From: Undibacterium sp. 5I1
GTDB lineage: Bacteria; Pseudomonadota; Gammaproteobacteria; Burkholderiales; Burkholderiaceae_D
Direction of reading: 5' to 3'
NCBI RefSeq assembly: GCF_034314085.1
Contig: NZ_JAVIWI010000001.1
Span: 620,001-684,000 of the forward strand
Length of the DNA stretch: 64,000 nt
The notes beneath the pieces were generated by a model, which worked only from the letters and a program-made list of their open reading frames with translations, did no database searches and had not been told where the DNA came from. Made by a program: the position numbers and the translations under genes. Below are positions 58,326-64,000 of the stretch, one piece after another; the stretch's first letter is position 1, and every line of letters starts with the position of its first letter.

Positions 58326-59603
58326 TCAAAAACTCGTCGCCAGCATTGTTTGCAATTGCTCAGAACTGCAATAGCCGACGTCAATCTCATTACATCCGTG
58401 CCAGTCCGCAAATTCTTGGACGACTTTGGCGATATCGTTTGCCAGCGCTTGGCTGATGCGGACGTCAGCTTCTAGATGCAATGCTTTGATTTCGAAGCGG
58501 CTTTCCTTACGATGGGCTTTGGCGTCCATCCTTCCGATCAGTGCACCATTGCGTAATATCGGTAAGGTGAAATAGCCATATTGCCGCTTGGGTGCTGGCG
58601 TGTAGCATTCTAGTTTGTAGTCAAAGTCGAATAAGTCGATTGCCCGTTTTCTATCCCACACCACGGGATCAAATGGCGACAAAATCCGGGTGTTGGTGGC
58701 TTTCAGTTTGCCAGCCGCCGCCTGCTCAAGCAGACCGGCGTGGTCGGGATGCACGTAGACGATCTGATCCCAGCCAGTTACGGTGGCTTTGAGTAGCAGA
58801 CCTTGCTGCGCTAAGGTCTCTGGCTCAATACGGGTATCCAGTTTTCCCATGCGAAAATAATCGGCGACCCAACTTGCTTTAGCCATGCCCAGTGCGCGCA
58901 CAGCCTGCAATATCTGTTGTTGCTGGCAAGCGAGTTGTGGTTGCAGATGCTGTTGGTCTTGCCAACTGGGATGCACACGCTCACGCAGGTCGTAAATCCG
59001 CTGGAAGTTGTGGCGTTTGGCAACCATCACTTCGCCCAAGGTGAACAAGACTTCGAGCGCGCGCTTTTCTGGTTTCCATTCCCACCAGCCACCGGCTTTG
59101 CCATCCGTACGTTCAAAGTCCGCTGAGCGGGTTGCACCATGTTTTTTGATATGGCGTTTGACCTTATTGACTTGCTCCTGATTGTCACTCAGCCACTGAT
59201 GATTGTATTTCCAGCCCAATTTGCCCGGCGCTATCATCTGATGCCGGTACCAGCCGTAATCTTCTATCGGTAAAAAGCAGGCCTCGTGCGACCAGTATTC
59301 AAAAATCTGACCTTCCTCTAGCAACTCTTCTAACCAGGTTTGCGGGTAAGGCCCGAGGCGACTCCAGAGCACCAGATACGGACTGCGTGCAACCACGCTG
59401 ATGGTGTCGATTTGCAGCGCTGCCATTTGACGAATTTGTGCCAGCACATCTTGTTTGCTGGCTTTTTTTCGTGGAGATTGAAGTAATCCTTGTGCTGCCA
59501 GATGTAGTGCGCGGGCGGATTGCAAGCTGGGCTTGGGAAGGCTGGGTAAATTACGAAGACTAGGGAGGCTAGGAATATTGGCGGAACTTGGAGGGCTGCT
59601 CAT
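58326..59603 (-). CDS. ycaQ: YcaQ-type winged-helix DNA glycosylase
   Basis: 425 residues of the HTH_42 / AlkZ family, which unhooks DNA interstrand crosslinks or removes alkylated bases. It has ALHLAAQGLLQSPRKKASKQ near the start, the catalytic-region QIDTISVVARSPYLVLWSRL (the QxD/QxQ motif reads QID here), WSHEACFLPIEDYGWYRHQM and the C-terminal RFEIKALHLEADVRI. The first 25 residues are a Ser/Pro/Leu repeat from degenerate short tandem DNA repeats. It interrupts the algR-hemC order known from pseudomonads. Confidence 0.88.
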   Translation of the reverse strand: MSSPPSSANIPSLPSLRNLPSLPKPSLQSARALHLAAQGLLQSPRKKASKQDVLAQIRQMAALQIDTISVVARSPYLVLWSRLGPYPQTWLEELLEEGQIFEYWSHEACFLPIEDYGWYRHQMIAPGKLGWKYNHQWLSDNQEQVNKVKRHIKKHGATRSADFERTDGKAGGWWEWKPEKRALEVLFTLGEVMVAKRHNFQRIYDLRERVHPSWQDQQHLQPQLACQQQQILQAVRALGMAKASWVADYFRMGKLDTRIEPETLAQQGLLLKATVTGWDQIVYVHPDHAGLLEQAAAGKLKATNTRILSPFDPVVWDRKRAIDLFDFDYKLECYTPAPKRQYGYFTLPILRNGALIGRMDAKAHRKESRFEIKALHLEADVRISQALANDIAKVVQEFADWHGCNEIDVGYCSSEQLQTMLATSF

Positions 59604-59667
59604 AAAATTCTTAACACTTTTCAGCGCTCCCTTAGGTGTTTCCCGGTGTTTGATTAATTTAGTTTAA

Positions 59668-59753
59668 ATATATACTGATGGAGGGTATATTTTATTGTCC
59701 AGGTAATCATTGGACATTAAGGCATATTTTAATAAATTGTGGGGGAGTATATT
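59668..59753. repeat. about 85-bp palindromic repeat, copy E
   Basis: TATATACTGATGGAGGGTAT on the left, inner TGTCCA/TGGACA stem, AAGGCATATTTT, and GGGGGAGTATATT on the right. It is the reference copy used to align the others. It lies in the gap between ycaQ and trpS, which shows nothing else. Confidence 0.85.
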
Positions 59754-59836
59754 AAATCTATGCATGATTTAACTTGTGCAGATAACAAAAAGCAAGTGAA
59801 CTTCTCTATCGCCCGCACAAGTTTTATCCAGCTGAA

Positions 59837-60940
59837 TTAAAAATGCTTCAAACCGATTGCTGCTTTGACTTCATCGGTGGTTCTGGCGGCAACTTCACGC
59901 GCTCGCTCGGTACCTTGTTTGAGCATCTGCAACACTTGCCCGCGATCTTTGGCGAACTCTTCACGGCGGGCGCGGATGGGGGTGAGTAAATCTTGCAAAA
60001 CGCCTTCTAATCGTGCCTTGACTTTGCTGTCGCCCAAACCGCCACGAACATAGTGATCTTTCATTTCTTGCAGAGCGATTTTGTCAATATCAAATGCATC
60101 TAGGTAAATGAAAGCGACATTGCCCTCCAGATGACCAGGATCATCTACACGTAAATGTAGAGGGTCGGTGTAGACATTTTTGACCGCAGCCTTGATCTCT
60201 GCGGGTGTTGCACCGAGATTGATGGTGTTGCCGAGGGATTTACTCATTTTGGCTTTGCCGTCGATACCAGGTAAACGACCAATCTCAGGTACCAGCGCCT
60301 GACATTCAACCAGAATGTCCTTTTTAGCCAGACGGTTGAAGCGGCGCACGATTTCGTTGGTTTGCTCAATCATCGGAATCTGATCCTCGCCGACCGGTAC
60401 CAGACTGGCTTTAAACGCGGTGATATCCGCGGCTTGACTGACTGGGTAGGTCAGGAAACCGGCAGGGATATCGCGTTCAAAATTACGTAATACGATTTCT
60501 TGTTTGATCGTTGGATTACGTTCCAGACGCGCGACCGTGACCAGATTTAAGTAGTAGAAAGTCAGTTCAGTTAGCTCAGGAATTTGTGACTGAATAAATA
60601 TAGTCGACTTCGTCGGATCAATCCCGACCGCCAGATAATCCAGCGCGACTTCCAGCACGTTGTTATGGACTTTAGCGGGATCATCCATGTTATCAGTGAG
60701 GGCTTGCGCGTCGGCCAGCATGATGTATTGCTGATATTCATGCTGATACTTAACCCGATTGCGCAGGCTGCCGACAAAGTGGCCGAGATGCAATGGACCG
60801 GTAGGGCGGTCACCAGTCAGAATCAGATGTTGTTTACCTTCTTCCGGCACGCTATTGCTGGCACGAGGTGCTGTTGACGTAACGTCAGAGTTGGCGGCGG
60901 ATGTTGCATTGGATGCTGCAGTTGTAGTGGTATCGCTCAT
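59837..60940 (-). CDS. trpS: tryptophanyl-tRNA synthetase
   Basis: 367 residues of a class I synthetase. The HIGH motif is HLGH in [11 protein letters not shown] and KMSKS is in [36 protein letters not shown] and the Trp-binding [15 protein letters not shown] are present. The first 35 residues are a Thr/Ala/Ser-rich extension not needed for the fold ([20 protein letters not shown]); [12 protein letters not shown] starts the core. A Met at the core start is absent, so the long start is kept. Confidence 0.95.
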   Translation of the reverse strand: MSDTTTTAASNATSAANSDVTSTAPRASNSVPEEGKQHLILTGDRPTGPLHLGHFVGSLRNRVKYQHEYQQYIMLADAQALTDNMDDPAKVHNNVLEVALDYLAVGIDPTKSTIFIQSQIPELTELTFYYLNLVTVARLERNPTIKQEIVLRNFERDIPAGFLTYPVSQAADITAFKASLVPVGEDQIPMIEQTNEIVRRFNRLAKKDILVECQALVPEIGRLPGIDGKAKMSKSLGNTINLGATPAEIKAAVKNVYTDPLHLRVDDPGHLEGNVAFIYLDAFDIDKIALQEMKDHYVRGGLGDSKVKARLEGVLQDLLTPIRARREEFAKDRGQVLQMLKQGTERAREVAARTTDEVKAAIGLKHF

Positions 60941-61129
60941 AGTGTGCTCTGTTTATTCTGTACTGTAATTTGCTCGGTTTTATGGAGATTTGTCGTTGCT
61001 AGCCGCTACTCTTTTTGCGTATTTTCGGAAATATTAGTCATTTCGCTTTCAATAACATTTATTACGTCCGCAGTGTTTTTTAATGCCTTCAATGTCGAGA
61101 GCACCGATTTTTATGTTGAATCTGCGCAT

Positions 61130-61156
61130 AAAAAATGCCGCGCAGTGAGGCGGCAT
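61130..61156 (-). terminator. terminator-like hairpin in the trpS leader
   Basis: On the minus strand ATGCCGC and GCGGCAT pair around a short loop, and TTTTTTATG follows. It lies about 190 bp upstream of the trpS start in the same direction. No gene on the minus strand ends here, so it may be a leader attenuator. The remainder of 60941-61378 shows no gene. Confidence 0.45.
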
Positions 61157-61378
61157 GACAATAGACTGCGTGCTGTGTTGCGTCATGATGCCGCCAGCCC
61201 TAATATTTTGTCAAGTTAGCTCGGAATTCCACACGTTATATTGCTTCTTGTATATCTTTCTCTCTGACTGATTGTATTCATACTTCGATGATTTTCTTCT
61301 CTGTTTTGAGTGAAGTTTGAATCCCAAGTGGCGAGAGCTGCGTGATAAAATTCGGCACCATTTCACTGAAGGTCAGTC

Positions 61379-62368
61379 TTGAACCCATCCCATCTCACGA
61401 ATCATCCAACTAAATTGGTCATCGCTTCGCGCGAGAGTCGCCTCGCTATGTGGCAGGCAGAACATGTGCGCGACCGCTTAGCATTACTTTATCCCGATTG
61501 CATTATCGAGATTCTAGGTATGACGACGCGTGGTGACCAGATCCTTGACAGAGCTTTATCCAAGGTCGGTGGCAAGGGGTTGTTTGTGAAGGAGCTAGAG
61601 GTGGCGATGGCAGAGGGACGTGCTGATTTGGCGGTACATTCGCTGAAAGACGTACCCATGGATTTGCCTGAGGGTTTTGCGTTGGCTGCGGTATTGGAGC
61701 GGGAAGATCCACGTGATGCGTTTGTGTCAAATGACTATGCCGGATTGGATGCTTTGCCTTACGGCGCGGTCGTTGGTACCAGCAGCTTGCGTCGTCAGGC
61801 TTTGATTGCGGCTCGGTTCCCGCATTTGATTATTCGTCCTTTACGCGGCAACCTGGATACGCGTTTGCGTAAGCTGGACAACGGTGAATATGCAGCAATT
61901 ATTCTGGCAGCAGCAGGTTTAAAACGATTGGGTGTGCCGGGCAGAATCCGTCATTTTTTGGAACCGGAACATAGCTTGCCAGCAGCGGGACAGGGCGCGA
62001 TGGCAATCGAAGTACCAGATGACAGAGCAGAGTTAATGACATGGTTAGCACCTTTAAATCACGATTTAACTGCCCAGGCAGTCAGCGCTGAGCGGACTGT
62101 TTCTAAAGCTTTTGGCGGTAGCTGCCAGGTGCCATTAGCCGCGTTTGCAACGATAAGCGATGGCATCATGCACTTGCGTGCAATGATAGGAATGCCAGAT
62201 GGCAGCAGGATCGCCAGTGCCGCTGTCAGTGGCGCAGTCAATAGCATAGAAACTGCCCAGCTATTAGGCGCGCAAGTGGCGCAAGCCTTGTCGGCACAAG
62301 ATGCGGAGGCTATCTTGGTGGCTTGCAAGAAAGAGGCTACGACAGATTTTTCTGCGAAAAGCCAGTAA
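61379..62368 (+). CDS. hemC: hydroxymethylbilane synthase (porphobilinogen deaminase)
   Basis: 329 residues. It polymerises four porphobilinogens for heme synthesis. Core motifs: [51 protein letters not shown] and the dipyrromethane-bearing Cys (about 248) in [13 protein letters not shown]. The start is TTG at 61379 with an AAGG site upstream; no ATG fits before the fold. hemD follows after 39 bp. Confidence 0.96.
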   Translation: MNPSHLTNHPTKLVIASRESRLAMWQAEHVRDRLALLYPDCIIEILGMTTRGDQILDRALSKVGGKGLFVKELEVAMAEGRADLAVHSLKDVPMDLPEGFALAAVLEREDPRDAFVSNDYAGLDALPYGAVVGTSSLRRQALIAARFPHLIIRPLRGNLDTRLRKLDNGEYAAIILAAAGLKRLGVPGRIRHFLEPEHSLPAAGQGAMAIEVPDDRAELMTWLAPLNHDLTAQAVSAERTVSKAFGGSCQVPLAAFATISDGIMHLRAMIGMPDGSRIASAAVSGAVNSIETAQLLGAQVAQALSAQDAEAILVACKKEATTDFSAKSQ

Positions 62369-62407
62369 GATTGATCAGCAAATTAAACAGTAGAGCGAGG
62401 CAATTGT

Positions 62408-63250
62408 ATGTACGATATGCCTGATATGCCTGATATGCCAGTCATTGTCACCCGTCCTATTCGCTCTCTAAGCCCGATAATTCCAATAAGCCTGATAAGC
62501 CAAGCAGAGTCTTTGTCGCAACGAGTTACGGCGATGGGGCGGACTGTGGTGCGTTTTCCTTTGCTGGAGATTCACCCCTTAACGGATTACAGCGCTTTCG
62601 ATCGTCTGTTGGCCGATTTGTCGGCTTACGCTCTGGTGGCTTTCGTCAGCCCCAACGCAATTCAGGCGACGTTTGTCCGTTTAAAAAACAACTGGTCTGC
62701 CAAAATACCAATTGCCGTGATGGGTGCCGGGAGTCTGGCCGCATTAGATGAGCTTGGCATCACGACTGCCAACACCACAATTTATTATCCCCACAACCCG
62801 GATCGTACTGACTCTGAGACTTTATTGGACGAATTAGATATCGATGCCCTGCGCCATAAAAAAGTTTTAATTATTAGAGGTGAGACCGGACGCGAATTAT
62901 TGGCCGATGCTCTGCGATCAAAGGGGATTGATGTAGCCCAAATTGCAGCGTATCGCCGTACGGCACCCGAATTTACATCGTTGCGACAAGATCAGCTTGG
63001 CAGACTTTTGCAAACGCAAAATCAATGGGTTATCACTAGCTCTGAGGCATTGCAAACTTTGCTGTCCTGGACTAAACAGTTAGAGCAGCAGCCTGGTTTT
63101 CATGGAATCGTGGCAAAATTGCAACAACAGCATTTGATACTGCCACATGCCCGTATCGCAGAAACTGCAAAGAATTGTGGTTTCCAATCAATTACTCTCA
63201 CAGGTTCTGGCGACGAACACCTGCTTGTCGCGTTACAATCTCGTCTATGA
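62408..63250 (+). CDS. hemD: uroporphyrinogen-III synthase
   Basis: 280 residues. It closes the linear hydroxymethylbilane with ring-D inversion. The family is weakly conserved: VIVTRP at the start, LEIHPLTDYSAFDRLLADLS, FVSPNAIQATFVRL, LIIRGETGRELLADALRSKG and VITSSEALQTLLSW support it. The N-terminus has three GATATGCC(T/A) repeats, giving DMPDMPDMP and three possible Met starts. It overlaps hemX by 4 bp (ATGA). Confidence 0.93.
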   Translation: MYDMPDMPDMPVIVTRPIRSLSPIIPISLISQAESLSQRVTAMGRTVVRFPLLEIHPLTDYSAFDRLLADLSAYALVAFVSPNAIQATFVRLKNNWSAKIPIAVMGAGSLAALDELGITTANTTIYYPHNPDRTDSETLLDELDIDALRHKKVLIIRGETGRELLADALRSKGIDVAQIAAYRRTAPEFTSLRQDQLGRLLQTQNQWVITSSEALQTLLSWTKQLEQQPGFHGIVAKLQQQHLILPHARIAETAKNCGFQSITLTGSGDEHLLVALQSRL

Positions 63251-64000
63251 ATGATCAGCAATCACCATCCGACACTATATCGATGAATAAATCGACAGAA
63301 CTCCCTGTAACTCAGGTATCACCTCCCGCATCGTCAGAACCGGCAAAAGCGCCTGGTCCAGTGTTTTCGCAACCTGCTTATGTGTTATCCGGCGTATTGG
63401 CGATTTTGCTGGCTGCCAACTGGTGGACTTCACAAAATCAGATAAACAACTTGCGCGAAGAGGTTGCTAAGCGTTTGCAAGTCGCGGAGAGTACGACCAG
63501 CGAAACTAAAGTACTGGCAAAAACGGTACAAGAGTCCGCGAAGGAAATTCAGGCCAAAGTGACGCTGCTGGAAGGCAAGCAGGTCGAGGCACAAGGTCAG
63601 CAATTAGCGCTGGATCAACTGTATCAAGACTTATCCAAAAATCGTGACGAATGGGCATTGGCAGAAATCGAGCAGGTACTCTCGACGGCTAGCCAGCAAT
63701 TACAATTGGCCGGTAATGTCCAAGGTGCTTTAATCGCTTTGCAAAATGCAGATAGCCGCCTGGCTAAATCGGACAAACCGCAATTTATTAATATCCGCCG
63801 TGCGATTGCCAAAGATACCGATAAGCTGAAGTCTTTGCCGATTCTCGATTTGACAGGCATCGCTTTGCGCCTGGATAGTGTCATCGCGCAAGTTGATCAT
63901 ATTCCATTGTGGGCAGATGAAAAATCAGTTGTTTCTGCGACACCACCAAAAGCACCTCTGCGAGTATTGCCAAAATCTCCCGTGCCGCTGTTGAAAAATG
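63247..64000 (+). CDS. hemX: HemX-domain protein, N-terminal part (runs off the window)
   Basis: Open to the end of the window, 251 codons visible. The ATG at 63247 overlaps the hemD stop. A Pro/Ser/Ala-rich cytoplasmic leader (1-40) is followed by one transmembrane segment (about 42-58, AYVLSGVLAILLAANWW), then a long coiled coil (60-135) and the HemX domain (WALAEIEQVLSTASQQLQLA, NVQGALIALQNADSRLAKSD). Usually hemY follows. The role in heme metabolism is not well defined. Confidence 0.9.
   Translation, partial: MNDQQSPSDTISMNKSTELPVTQVSPPASSEPAKAPGPVFSQPAYVLSGVLAILLAANWWTSQNQINNLREEVAKRLQVAESTTSETKVLAKTVQESAKEIQAKVTLLEGKQVEAQGQQLALDQLYQDLSKNRDEWALAEIEQVLSTASQQLQLAGNVQGALIALQNADSRLAKSDKPQFINIRRAIAKDTDKLKSLPILDLTGIALRLDSVIAQVDHIPLWADEKSVVSATPPKAPLRVLPKSPVPLLKN

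Overview
The window reads as a chromosome segment of a betaproteobacterium, most likely of the Oxalobacteraceae (Undibacterium/Herbaspirillum type). This is inferred from moderate GC, from the gene families, and from the order argH - LytS/AlgZ kinase - LytTR/AlgR regulator - hemC - hemD - hemX at the right end. No rRNA or CRISPR array was seen. One complete tRNA is present, the initiator tRNA-fMet.

Layout. (1) 0.2-4.6 kb: a threonine/serine catabolic group (sdaA, epimerase-type threonine dehydrogenase, kbl) read leftward, with a divergent XRE-cupin regulator. (2) 4.7-6.4 kb: two small repeats and dbpA. (3) 6.6-22.7 kb: an accessory block that looks like a genomic island. A tyrosine recombinase sits next to tRNA-fMet at the right edge, and a degenerate 3' tRNA fragment with its own terminator lies at the left edge. 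Inside are an unusual two-cistron Rhs-HNH toxin with an immunity gene, an orphan Rhs C-terminal toxin whose downstream gene is cut by an IS21 element, and a double-glycine-leader secretion locus. That locus holds an HlyD remnant, a leader peptide gene, a secreted HEXXH protein, a nucleotidyltransferase and a C39-peptidase ABC exporter. It is damaged twice, by IS21 and by an in-frame TAG, and carries an IS5-like insertion that has partly duplicated itself. (4) 23-29.3 kb: a TPR-GAF-GGDEF cyclase, ppnN, cheV and small hypotheticals. (5) 29.4-41.4 kb: a CocE-type hydrolase split by another copy of the same IS, an M13 peptidase, a BASS transporter, hyi, an oxidoreductase, purU, yaeQ and a spermidine-synthase-like gene. 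(6) 41.7-48.5 kb: a czcICBA heavy-metal efflux operon. (7) 48.5-54.5 kb: two esterases, mog, yjgA, pmbA and an MHS-type transporter. (8) 54.8-64 kb: argH, the two-component pair, ycaQ, trpS, hemC, hemD and the start of hemX.

The most interesting signals outside ordinary genes are two small dispersed repeat families. One is an approximately 85-bp palindromic element with at least five copies, whose inner stem shows a compensatory base change. The other is a 164-211 bp MITE-like element with TTAA-type ends, in two copies. The damaged double-glycine secretion island with its HEXXH protein and nucleotidyltransferase is the best candidate for an undescribed system.
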